Shown here: one piece after another, positions 34,257 through 42,371 of the stretch | Layout: each line of letters begins with the position of its first letter | Numbering within the stretch: position 1 is the stretch's first letter | DNA from: Sphingobacteriales bacterium | GTDB lineage: Bacteria > Bacteroidota > Bacteroidia > Sphingobacteriales > Sphingobacteriaceae | DNA length: 42,469 nt | NCBI GenBank assembly: GCA_014763615.1 | Contig: JACXVB010000023.1 | Span: 1 to 42,469 of the forward strand | Direction of reading: 5' to 3' | Notes under the pieces: model-generated | Database searches by the model: none | What the model was told of the DNA's origin: nothing | Seen by the model: the letters and a program-made list of their open reading frames with translations, nothing else | Program-made: the position numbers and the translations under genes

Positions 34257-35840
34257 ATGAAAAAGAATCAAAAATATCTTTTACTGATCTCAATATTCTC
34301 ATTACTAACAGTTTCTAGCTGTAAAAATTCTTTGCAAGAACTTTCTATTAATGAAAATAAACCAGTATCAGCACCAGCGAATCTTATCTTAACCGGTATC
34401 CTTAATGATATGTATGATAGGCCATATTCCAATTATGAAGTATGGGATCAATATTACTTAAACAATTATGATTACTACGGAAATAATCGCTACGATTTTG
34501 GGCAAGCCAATATGTATTATAATACATTAAAAAATGTAACTAAAATGGAGGATGAGGCCCTTAAAGCTGGACAAGATAAGATAAACCCTTATGAGGCTTT
34601 AGGGAAATTTTTTAGAGCTTATTTCTTCACAAAAATGAGCTTAGCGTTAGGAGATATCCCAATGACTGAAGCTTTAAAAGGAATTGACAACCTAACGCCG
34701 GCCTACGATACTCAAAAAGAAGTATTTAAACAATCTTTAGCTTTATTAGAGGAAGCTAATACAGACCTAGCCAGCATTATCGCATCAAAAAAAGGAGAGT
34801 TACAAGGTGATTTTTATTTTGCTAACGATTTATTAAAATGGCAAAAAACTGTAAATACATTCAAAATCCGTTTATTAATAGCGCTGAGTTTAAAAGAAAA
34901 CGACGCTGATTTGAATATTAAACAACAGTTTGCAAACATCTTAAACAACAGCACCAAATATCCAATTTACAGTAGTGCTGATGATAATTTACAATACATT
35001 TTTAATAGTACCACCAATAAATATCCTAATAATCCGGATAATTATGGTTTTGATAACTCAAGAACAAATTGTTCTGCAACTTACGTTGGATTATTAACCT
35101 CTATTAAAGATCCACGTGTTTTTGTAACCTCAGAACCGGCCAGATATTATGTAGATAATTTAAATCAAAGCCCAACCGATTTCAATTCATTTGTTGGAGC
35201 TGATCCTGGCTTGGATTTAGGAATTATGTATAGCAATGCTGGTTTACAAAAATATTCTTTTATTAACAGAAAGCGCTATTACTCAACCTATGTTGGCGAG
35301 CCTTCTATCCAAATTGGTTACCCAGAAATGTGCTTCAATATTGCAGAAGCTATTAACCGTGGTTGGGCTAGTGGAAATGCAGAAGACTGGTACATCAAAG
35401 GGATTCAATCTTCTTGGGCATTTTATGGAATTCCTACAACAGGCTCGTTTGCTGCTTATTTCTATACTCCGGGATCAACAGATCCAACTAAAAGCCAGAA
35501 TTATCAATCTTATACAATAAATACCAACTGGGATAATTATTACAACCAAACATCTGTAAAATACGCCGGCAACAATGCAACCGGTATTAAACAAATCAAT
35601 GAACAAAAATACTTGGCCATGTTCAGACACTCTGGTTTAGAAGCGTTTTACAACAATAGAAGAACAGGAGTACCAACTTTTACAACCGGACCGGGAACAG
35701 GGAACAGCGGAAGAATTCCATTCAGATTTATTTATCCTACATCAGAAATCACCTCTAATAACGCCAATTACACTGCTGCTATACAAAGTCAGTTTGGTGG
35801 TGATGATAATATTAACCAAAAACCATGGATTGTTAAATAA
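34257..35840 (+). CDS. SusD/RagB-family outer-membrane lipoprotein
   Basis: This 527-residue surface lipoprotein is the ligand-capturing lid for the SusC protein encoded just upstream. Seen: a lipoprotein signal peptide with lipobox LTVSSC (Cys22) followed by KNSLQEL, the tetratricopeptide-type helices of the RagB/SusD fold (EALGKFFRAYFFTKMSLALGDIPM at about 110-135; FKQSLALLEEANTDL at about 158-172) and a C-terminal RIPFRFIYPTSEITSNN segment, all typical of the SusD-like_2 group. The TPR-like EALKAG and the YPTSE motif are family hallmarks. The gene is 10 bp after susC and 18 bp before the periplasmic hydrolase gene, so all three are one transcription unit. Confidence 0.92.
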   Translation: MKKNQKYLLLISIFSLLTVSSCKNSLQELSINENKPVSAPANLILTGILNDMYDRPYSNYEVWDQYYLNNYDYYGNNRYDFGQANMYYNTLKNVTKMEDEALKAGQDKINPYEALGKFFRAYFFTKMSLALGDIPMTEALKGIDNLTPAYDTQKEVFKQSLALLEEANTDLASIIASKKGELQGDFYFANDLLKWQKTVNTFKIRLLIALSLKENDADLNIKQQFANILNNSTKYPIYSSADDNLQYIFNSTTNKYPNNPDNYGFDNSRTNCSATYVGLLTSIKDPRVFVTSEPARYYVDNLNQSPTDFNSFVGADPGLDLGIMYSNAGLQKYSFINRKRYYSTYVGEPSIQIGYPEMCFNIAEAINRGWASGNAEDWYIKGIQSSWAFYGIPTTGSFAAYFYTPGSTDPTKSQNYQSYTINTNWDNYYNQTSVKYAGNNATGIKQINEQKYLAMFRHSGLEAFYNNRRTGVPTFTTGPGTGNSGRIPFRFIYPTSEITSNNANYTAAIQSQFGGDDNINQKPWIVK

Positions 35841-35858
35841 TCATAAATATTAAAATCA

Positions 35859-36950
35859 ATGAAAATGAAATCATTATTGATAGTTTGTTTGATGTTAATC
35901 ATCAGCCAAGCAAATGCCCAAAATAAAAGCAATAAAATTGTCATTGTAACTTTAGACGGTTTAAGATGGCAAGAGGTTTTTAGAGGTGCTGATTCAACCA
36001 TCATTAATTCTGCTCTAACTCAAGATAAAAAAGGGATAAATGGGCTATTCTGGAATGATGATTTGGCAACAAGAAGAAAAATGCTGATGCCCTTTCTATG
36101 GTCAACTATTGTAGAGAATGGTCAACTTTACGGAGACAGAGACATGGGAAATAAAGAAGAAGTAGCTAATCAGTATCATTTCTCCTATCCAGGCTATAAT
36201 GAAATCATGACGGGTTTCCCTGATACTAGAGTAAACAGCAATGATAAAGTTTATAATCCAAACGTGAATGTGCTTGAATTTATTAACAAACAAAAAGGTT
36301 ATGAAGGAAAAGTAGCTGCATTTAGTTCATGGGATGTTTTTCCATACATTTTAAACGATAAAAGATCAGGAGTATTAGTGAATTCAGGCATCTCTGATTT
36401 GGAAACAGCCAATCCTAAAATAAAAATGCTGAATAAAATGCAGCATGAAATGCTTTCACCTGTGGGCGATGACGTTAGACCAGATGTTTTAACTTATCAA
36501 TTTGCTAAGCAGTATATGTTAGATCAACATCCAAAAGTTTTGTATATCGCATTTGATGAAACTGATGATTACGCTCATGGAGGTTTTTACCAATTTTATT
36601 TAAAGCAGGCTCATAATGAAGATAAAATGTTAGCTGATTTATGGAACACCTTACAAAATGACCCCTATTACAAAGATCAAACTACTTTATTTATTACCTG
36701 CGACCATGGACGTGGTGATGAAAACCCAAATGCGTGGAGAAGTCATGGTACTGATATAAAAAATTCTGAACAAACTTGGTTTGCGGTTATTGGCCCAGAA
36801 ACTCCAGCAGTTGGAATTATGCCAGCAAGTGAAACTACACTTTATCACAAGCAATTTGCACAAACTTTTGCTAAACTGTTAGGATTCGATTTTAAAGCAA
36901 ACGCTGACCACGAAACAGGAAACGTAATAAGTACTGTTTTTAAGAAATAG
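35859..36950 (+). CDS. secreted alkaline-phosphatase-superfamily hydrolase
   Basis: This 363-residue metal-dependent hydrolase has the alkaline-phosphatase fold, closest to the phosphodiesterase/NPP branch. Seen: a signal peptide (about 1-20), Asp33 (VTLDGLRW), a nucleophile region YHFSYPGYNEIMTG in which Ser109 falls where NPP enzymes have Thr (TFPNHY), Asp236 and His240 with the family's D-x3-H spacing, Asp282-His283 (CDHGRGDE) and His296 (RSHGTD). The two-zinc set looks complete. Function inferred: cleavage of a phosphate or phosphonate ester from the imported ligand in the periplasm or at the cell surface. The gene is 18 bp after susD and ends the operon at a good terminator. It could also act as a phosphonoacetate-type hydrolase. 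Confidence 0.87.
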   Translation: MKMKSLLIVCLMLIISQANAQNKSNKIVIVTLDGLRWQEVFRGADSTIINSALTQDKKGINGLFWNDDLATRRKMLMPFLWSTIVENGQLYGDRDMGNKEEVANQYHFSYPGYNEIMTGFPDTRVNSNDKVYNPNVNVLEFINKQKGYEGKVAAFSSWDVFPYILNDKRSGVLVNSGISDLETANPKIKMLNKMQHEMLSPVGDDVRPDVLTYQFAKQYMLDQHPKVLYIAFDETDDYAHGGFYQFYLKQAHNEDKMLADLWNTLQNDPYYKDQTTLFITCDHGRGDENPNAWRSHGTDIKNSEQTWFAVIGPETPAVGIMPASETTLYHKQFAQTFAKLLGFDFKANADHETGNVISTVFKK

Positions 36951-36972
36951 CTTTTTTTTCATGTAAACCCGA

Positions 36973-37002
36973 AAACCTGTCTCATTTTGAGCAGGTTTTT
37001 TT
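36973..37002 (+). terminator. intrinsic terminator of the susC-susD-hydrolase operon
   Basis: AAACCTGTCTCA pairs with TGAGCAGGTTT around loop TTT with one bulged base, followed by a run of seven T. It lies 22 bp after the hydrolase stop and before ruvB. Confidence 0.75.
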
Positions 37003-37067
37003 GTTTTAATACCCCTGTTGATAAATATCCTTTAAAAAACATTTAGCCTTTTCCTTATCTTCATGGC

Positions 37068-38090
37068 ATGAATGAGAATTTAGATCCGAATACCGAGAAG
37101 CTGAGCCCAACCGATAAAGATATCGAGAAGGTGCTTCGCCCTCAAGAGTTTGAGGATTTTACCGGGCAGGAGAAGATTTTAGAAAATCTTAAAATATTTG
37201 TTCAAGCCGCTAAATTACGTGGAGAAGCCTTAGATCATGTGCTACTGCATGGCCCGCCGGGATTAGGCAAAACCACACTCTCGCACATCATTGCAAATGA
37301 AATGGGAGTAAATATTAAAATTACCAGCGGCCCAGTTTTGGATAAACCCGGAGATTTAGCCGGTTTACTGACTAATTTAGATAGTGGCGATATTCTTTTT
37401 ATCGATGAAATCCATAGATTAAGTCCGCTAGTTGAAGAGTATTTATACTCGGCCATGGAGGATTTTAAGATTGATATCATGCTAGAAAGTGGACCAAATG
37501 CTCGCTCAGTACAAATTACTTTAAATCCTTTTACTTTGGTTGGGGCAACTACGCGTTCTGGCTTATTAACTTCGCCATTAAGAGCTAGGTTTGGTATTAA
37601 TTCTCGATTACAATATTACGATGCAAAGCTTTTAACTACCATTGTTTTACGCTCATCGCATATTTTAAGAACACCCATTACCGATGAGGCTGCTTATGAA
37701 ATTGCCCGCAGAAGTAGAGGAACACCTCGTATTGCCAACGCACTTTTAAGACGAACCAGAGATTTTGCGCAAATTAAAGGAACCGGAAATATTGAAACCG
37801 AAATTGCTAGGTATGCGCTAAACGCCTTAAATGTGGATGAACATGGTTTAGACGAGATGGATAATAAAATCTTATCCACCATTATTGATAAATTTAAAGG
37901 CGGCCCTGTTGGTTTAAAAACCATTGCAACCGCAGTTGGAGAAGACGAAGGTACTATTGAGGAGGTTTACGAGCCTTTTTTAATTCAGGAAGGCTACCTG
38001 ATGCGAACTTCAAGAGGGCGTGAGGCTACTGAGGCGGCCTACCTACATTTGGGTAAATTGAAATTAGGTGGCAACGGAACACTTTTTTAA
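37068..38090 (+). CDS. ruvB: Holliday junction branch migration ATPase RuvB
   Basis: RuvB is the hexameric AAA+ motor that drives branch migration with RuvA in recombination and repair. At 340 residues it is standard length. Seen: [22 protein letters not shown] (24-45, the RuvB N-terminal motif), Walker [10 protein letters not shown] (62-70), Walker B FIDEIHRL (D113, E114), sensor 1 VGATTRSG (about 160), LRARFGI arginine-finger region (about 170) and the winged-helix C-terminal ending in [13 protein letters not shown]. It is intact and not near ruvA or ruvC in this window. The next gene probably begins 25 bp past its stop; the longest reading frame would overlap it. Confidence 0.97.
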   Translation: MNENLDPNTEKLSPTDKDIEKVLRPQEFEDFTGQEKILENLKIFVQAAKLRGEALDHVLLHGPPGLGKTTLSHIIANEMGVNIKITSGPVLDKPGDLAGLLTNLDSGDILFIDEIHRLSPLVEEYLYSAMEDFKIDIMLESGPNARSVQITLNPFTLVGATTRSGLLTSPLRARFGINSRLQYYDAKLLTTIVLRSSHILRTPITDEAAYEIARRSRGTPRIANALLRRTRDFAQIKGTGNIETEIARYALNALNVDEHGLDEMDNKILSTIIDKFKGGPVGLKTIATAVGEDEGTIEEVYEPFLIQEGYLMRTSRGREATEAAYLHLGKLKLGGNGTLF

Positions 38091-38115
38091 TTCAGATAAA
38101 TATTATATTCGAAAT

Positions 38116-38751
38116 ATGCAATCACACAACTTCGACGTAGATATCGTCATTCCTTCATCAAAACAGAAAGTAAAAATCGATAAAGACCATATCGAAGTGA
38201 ACAATACTGCTATTGCTTGTAAAGATGTTAAAGCCGTAAAATATGGCGTTTCTTTAATAGGTGATAAGAAAAAACCCGAACGTAAGGATTATAATATTGA
38301 TATTTTAAGTAATAACGGAAAAGAAATCAGCATCAAATTTAATTCTAATAAGGTTGAAGATCTTTTAGAAGAAGACCACACCTATTACTACATCATGTCT
38401 GGCGTTTGGCAATATGTGAAGAAATATTTGGTAAGTCATTACATCGAGATTTTAAATGAGCAAAAAGAATTTGAGATTGGCACAGCAAAGGTAACGCACA
38501 AAGGTTTTAACATGACTTACACCTCAGGATTTTTATTTTGGAAAAAAACTAACACTGAATTAGTGCCTTGGAGCGATGTGAAATATTTCCTCAAAAAAGG
38601 AATCCTACACATCGAAAGCAATAGTGATATGCGTAAAAAAGTTGAACTAAGCCTACATTATGATTGGAATGCCGTGGTTTTAAACACGCTTTTACATTAC
38701 CTATGGCAAGAACATCGAAAAGAGAAATTAGCCAAAGGCGAGAAAATATAA
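38116..38751 (+). CDS. hypothetical cytoplasmic protein
   Basis: I do not recognise a family. The 211-residue protein (start taken at MQSHNFDVDIVIP, since an upstream in-frame ATG at 38068 would overlap ruvB by 23 bp and add a non-conserved-looking head) has no signal peptide or membrane helix. It alternates short beta-strands and turns in two similar halves (VKIDKDHIEVNNTAI and FEIGTAKVTHKGFNMTY, each followed by a WxDV/KDV-like strand), then a helix (WNAVVLNTLLHYLWQEHRKEKLA). This two-lobe pattern resembles a tandem PH-like fold, but that is inference. It is probably read with ruvB, and a strong terminator lies at its stop codon. Confidence 0.75.
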   Translation: MQSHNFDVDIVIPSSKQKVKIDKDHIEVNNTAIACKDVKAVKYGVSLIGDKKKPERKDYNIDILSNNGKEISIKFNSNKVEDLLEEDHTYYYIMSGVWQYVKKYLVSHYIEILNEQKEFEIGTAKVTHKGFNMTYTSGFLFWKKTNTELVPWSDVKYFLKKGILHIESNSDMRKKVELSLHYDWNAVVLNTLLHYLWQEHRKEKLAKGEKI

Positions 38752-38790
38752 ACAAAAACAGTCCAGATTAAATCGGGACTGTTTTTGTTT
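38751..38790 (+). terminator. strong intrinsic terminator
   Basis: AACAAAAACAGTCC (38751-38764) pairs perfectly with GGACTGTTTTTGTT (38776-38789), 14 bp around an 11-base loop, and is followed by more T. It begins at the last base of the preceding gene's stop codon. It could terminate in both directions, given the A-tract on the 5' side. Confidence 0.8.
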
Positions 38791-38798
38791 TGGGGATT

Positions 38799-38899
38799 TT
38801 TTGTCATGCTGAACTTGTTTCAGCATCTTATATACAAGTCTAATAGATCTTGAGTTTATTGATATGATGAGATTCCGAACTCAACTCGGAAGGACAAAA
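38799..38899. repeat. dispersed palindromic repeat with two inner hairpins
   Basis: Outer ends TTTTGTC and GACAAAA are inverted. Inside are two hairpins: ATGCTGAA/TTCAGCAT near 38806-38826 and TTCCGA/TCGGAA near 38873-38891. Sequences like GTCATGCTGAACTTGTTTCAGCATC are widespread non-coding repeats in Bacteroidota genomes. This fills the convergent gap between the hypothetical gene and the surface protein gene. Confidence 0.65.
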
Positions 38900-38906
38900 T
38901 CACAAA

Positions 38907-41900
38907 CTACCGCTCAATAGAAACCTTTTTAACAATCGTACTACCATCATTTAGTTTGAGTTGTAAAACATAAGTTCCGGTTGTGATTTTACTTGGTATT
39001 TTTATAGTTGATGAACTTGATTGCTCTTTAAACAACAACTCTCCTATCGTATTATAAATTGATACTTCATAACTACTGGTATCCATCCCTGATAGGTTAA
39101 TTACTTCATTTGCTGGGTTTGGATATACCAAAACTTGAACGTTATCGAAATTAAAATTCACTGCTCTTACATCGCTGTAATCAAACTTCCCATCAAAATC
39201 TATTTGTTTTAAACGGTAATAATTTGCACCTGCTGCCGGAGATTTATCTCTAAAAGTATAGGTGTTGATGGTTGTAGAATTTCCTTTCCCATCCACTTCG
39301 CCAATGCTCATAAACTCTTTTCCATCTAAACTTTTCTCTATCAAAAACTTATCATTGTTTATTTCTGATTGTGTTTCCCAATATAATGAAGCAAAATTAC
39401 CATCAGCTTTGGCTGTAAACTTAGAAAGCTTTACAGGGAGTGTAGTAATCCCTTCGCCAATGCCAAATTGAGAAAAACTTGTTAAACCACTAGCTGAAGC
39501 GGTTACCACCCCCGCTGTAACAGTAGATGCTATATTTGTGCCTAAGTTAGCCCAAGGATAGGATGAATAATTATTTTCTCTTTTTAAAACATAAAAATCT
39601 GTTGCCGTTGATGAACCAATTGGTGCTGATAAAGTTGCAGTATAAGTACCCGCTGTTGGTTGCGCATTTGGCGTAATAAACCAACTTCCACCACTTAAAA
39701 TGCTATTTACAGTTGAGCCACCAATGGCTAAATTACTAGGTTGCCCACTAATTGCAGCATTTGAAAAATTAGCTGTAATTTCAGTTGTTCCGGTTAAACT
39801 ACTTAGAGATAAATTAACCGGAGCATAAATTCCTGTATTTCCAACAGGAAAGTTCACAGTTCCAGTAGCATTAACCGTTCTTTTCAAATTCCCTTTAACG
39901 TAACCTGCTTCCGAACCGGTAATTGTTGCGTTGGGGTTATTCATTACAAAATAGGAATAATCTGGCACTGTAACTATCCCATTTGTTAAAGTTACATCAC
40001 CAGTAAAAGTGGTTGTTCTTGTTAAAGTTAAACCTGCAGAATTATTTATTTCTATACTGTTTTCAACTTTTGAACCCATGTAATAAGAATCGAAAGTTGT
40101 GGGTGAGTTGCTACCAAAAACTAGTTTGCCAGTTCCTGATAAAGTACTGAAGGTAGAACCGCTACCAAAACCGTAAAATGTGCCGCTGCCGCCACCACTG
40201 ATGTTTATTGTACCATTATTGATGATACCCGTTGGTGTATAAAAAGTTGAAGGTAAAGTTAATGTAGAACCTGCGGCAATTTCTATTTGTGCCGCTGCCG
40301 AACCACTAGTTGGTGGATTACTTGGGTATTGACTAGCGTTGGCTATAATGGCTTTTACTGAAGCACTTGGTACACCGTTACTCCAATTAGAAGCTGTATT
40401 CCAATCGGTACTTGTTGTACCTGTCCATGTTGTCGTGGTTGCTTTTAAGCCGATGCAAAACATGGTATTGGTAGAAAAAGGAGCTAAACCATTTGCCGTA
40501 ACAGTTATTGTCCCTCCTGTTTCTGTAATGGTTGCACCATTAACAATGGTCCATGGATTTGTGGTGTTAGCAGATGATCTTCTTAATAAAACATAATCAT
40601 CAACAGATACTCTACCATTGGTATAATCTGACGTTTTTAAAACTAAATCAATGGTACCAGTTGATGAGGTAACAGATGGATTAATATTCCATTGTCCTGA
40701 ATTAATATAACTGCTTATTACAGTTGTACCATCTAAAATATTTACCGTTAACGCATTATATAAACTAAACCAAACATTATAAACTGATGAAGCCGCTATG
40801 CTATTATTTGTTATATCTATTTCTCCATACTTTTTTGTTGGGTTATTGTACTCACCTATAGGAAACTGATAACTTCCTGTAGGATTTACCGTCTTGTAAA
40901 TTTTACCCGCTATATGGTTAGTTGGAGATGTAATGCTAATTGATGAATTAGGGTTGGTTAATTCAAGTTTAACACCTCCAGATTCTACTGATTTTATCAA
41001 GCCGGAAATGATATTGATGTTACCACTAAACTTACCTAATAAATTAATGGATTTTGAGTTACCAATATTGATATCTAAATCATTATTCACTACACGAGCA
41101 GTTGTACTTGTAATACTCCCAGTTGCTTCAAACCTTATTTTTCCGCTTCCGCTGATGCCACCTCCATAACCCTTGAATACAGTATTAGATCCTGCTAGCA
41201 ATGCAATTTCTATGCTGCTGTTGTTGGTTAATCCATTGGTTAAAATTAAATCTGAATGTAATTTTAGTCCATTTATTCCTGAATTGATTGTTAAAGAACG
41301 GGCATTATCAGTTGTAGTATAAATAGCGGGATAATTAGTTAAACCTGCCGGAATGATAGCATCAACAGTTGCATTAGGTATGCCATTGCTCCAATTGCCT
41401 ACATTATTCCATTCTGTATTGGTAGCACCTGTCCAAGTGCTTGCGGTTACAGTTGTTGCATCTGGTACTGGTGTAGAATTTATGCTAATCACAAAATCAG
41501 AAAATTTTGTTAAACCTGTTAAACCTGCGGTAACCGTTGCATTACTCACAGTAGAGCCACTAGTTGTTCCGCCGGTTTGCGTAGAAGCTACTTTTACTCC
41601 TTCAAAAGTCCAGGGGCTACTTGTATCTGTTCTTTTTAAAACTACATATCTATTGGCATCAGTAACTCCATTTGTAAAAGCAGATTTAGAGAAGTTGACA
41701 TCATAAGTTCCTCCTGTTGGTGCTACATCTGGTTCAATTCTCCAATAATAATTACCAAGAACAGTTGTGGTTTTTCCTGATGCGAAATTTATATTTGGGG
41801 CAGAAGCACCGTTTTGATTAGAAACTGTAATTTTTGTTGTCCCTGTTAAGTTGTTTAATGTTAATGTAGTTGGCTCAGGCTTTGAATTGTTATAATAGTT

Positions 41901-42371
41901 AAACTGTGCATTTGGGAAAACATAAACTCCGTTTGCATTCACAGCCCTTGTAATTTTACCTGCAATATAATTGGTTGCACTAAAGCCAGTAATAGCATTT
42001 ACATCTGGGTTGGTAATTTCAATTCCTGCAGATGCGGTGATGATTGCATTTGTACCCGTAAAGGTGATGTTTTTATATATTCCAGTAAGAGTTATGTTTT
42101 CATTTGTTGATAAGCTTAAATCTTTAAAACCTGTTAAACTAGATGCAGTAACACTTGGTGTTGTACCAGAACCATTAAAAGCTAATGTTCCTGTTCCCTC
42201 TATAGCTGTTGCCGAGTAGTTAGTAAAATTTAAAGTGCCTGTGTGGTTAATTTGTAATGTTCCGTTAATAATTAATTTATTCTTGATTACCAAAGTGCTT
42301 GGTAATTGAGCGGTTACGCCTGCATCAATAATGACTTTTAAAGCAGTTGGTGTGGTTGCCACAGATGGCAT
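38907..42371 (-). CDS. modular T9SS-sorted surface protein, 5' end probably damaged
   Basis: The readable part is 1154 residues, made of three similar modules of about 330 residues and a C-terminal tail. Seen: the module opening TWTG..TxxW...NWSNGxPxAxVxAII at about 312-340 and 647-680, each followed by beta-rich Gly/Thr/Asn-rich sequence, an internal NYIAGKITRAVNANGVYVFP-type strand, and a late FSxFxI strand; then a TLPVKLSKFTAKADGN segment (about 970) and a type A T9SS sorting domain (VYPNPANEVINLS to VKKVSIER). The first module lacks its first 20 or so residues and there is no signal peptide. The in-frame sequence upstream has a stop at 42390-42392, so expression as drawn is doubtful. Likely an adhesin or structural exoprotein. 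Confidence 0.75.
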   Translation of the reverse strand: MPSVATTPTALKVIIDAGVTAQLPSTLVIKNKLIINGTLQINHTGTLNFTNYSATAIEGTGTLAFNGSGTTPSVTASSLTGFKDLSLSTNENITLTGIYKNITFTGTNAIITASAGIEITNPDVNAITGFSATNYIAGKITRAVNANGVYVFPNAQFNYYNNSKPEPTTLTLNNLTGTTKITVSNQNGASAPNINFASGKTTTVLGNYYWRIEPDVAPTGGTYDVNFSKSAFTNGVTDANRYVVLKRTDTSSPWTFEGVKVASTQTGGTTSGSTVSNATVTAGLTGLTKFSDFVISINSTPVPDATTVTASTWTGATNTEWNNVGNWSNGIPNATVDAIIPAGLTNYPAIYTTTDNARSLTINSGINGLKLHSDLILTNGLTNNSSIEIALLAGSNTVFKGYGGGISGSGKIRFEATGSITSTTARVVNNDLDINIGNSKSINLLGKFSGNINIISGLIKSVESGGVKLELTNPNSSISITSPTNHIAGKIYKTVNPTGSYQFPIGEYNNPTKKYGEIDITNNSIAASSVYNVWFSLYNALTVNILDGTTVISSYINSGQWNINPSVTSSTGTIDLVLKTSDYTNGRVSVDDYVLLRRSSANTTNPWTIVNGATITETGGTITVTANGLAPFSTNTMFCIGLKATTTTWTGTTSTDWNTASNWSNGVPSASVKAIIANASQYPSNPPTSGSAAAQIEIAAGSTLTLPSTFYTPTGIINNGTINISGGGSGTFYGFGSGSTFSTLSGTGKLVFGSNSPTTFDSYYMGSKVENSIEINNSAGLTLTRTTTFTGDVTLTNGIVTVPDYSYFVMNNPNATITGSEAGYVKGNLKRTVNATGTVNFPVGNTGIYAPVNLSLSSLTGTTEITANFSNAAISGQPSNLAIGGSTVNSILSGGSWFITPNAQPTAGTYTATLSAPIGSSTATDFYVLKRENNYSSYPWANLGTNIASTVTAGVVTASASGLTSFSQFGIGEGITTLPVKLSKFTAKADGNFASLYWETQSEINNDKFLIEKSLDGKEFMSIGEVDGKGNSTTINTYTFRDKSPAAGANYYRLKQIDFDGKFDYSDVRAVNFNFDNVQVLVYPNPANEVINLSGMDTSSYEVSIYNTIGELLFKEQSSSSTIKIPSKITTGTYVLQLKLNDGSTIVKKVSIER

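Noticed and set aside
26291-36950. C-P lyase (phn operon) reading of the locus
   Set aside because: None of the PhnG-PhnM core subunits is present; only hydrolytic and oxidative phosphonate enzymes are seen.
35859-36950. Sulfatase call for the secreted hydrolase
   Set aside because: No C/SxPxR formylglycine motif is present; the D/S/D-H/D-H ligand pattern fits phosphodiesterase-type members better.
40339-42219. Val/Pro-rich plus-strand ORFs opposite the surface protein
   Set aside because: They are antisense shadows of Thr/Asn/Gly-rich repeats; no independent signal.
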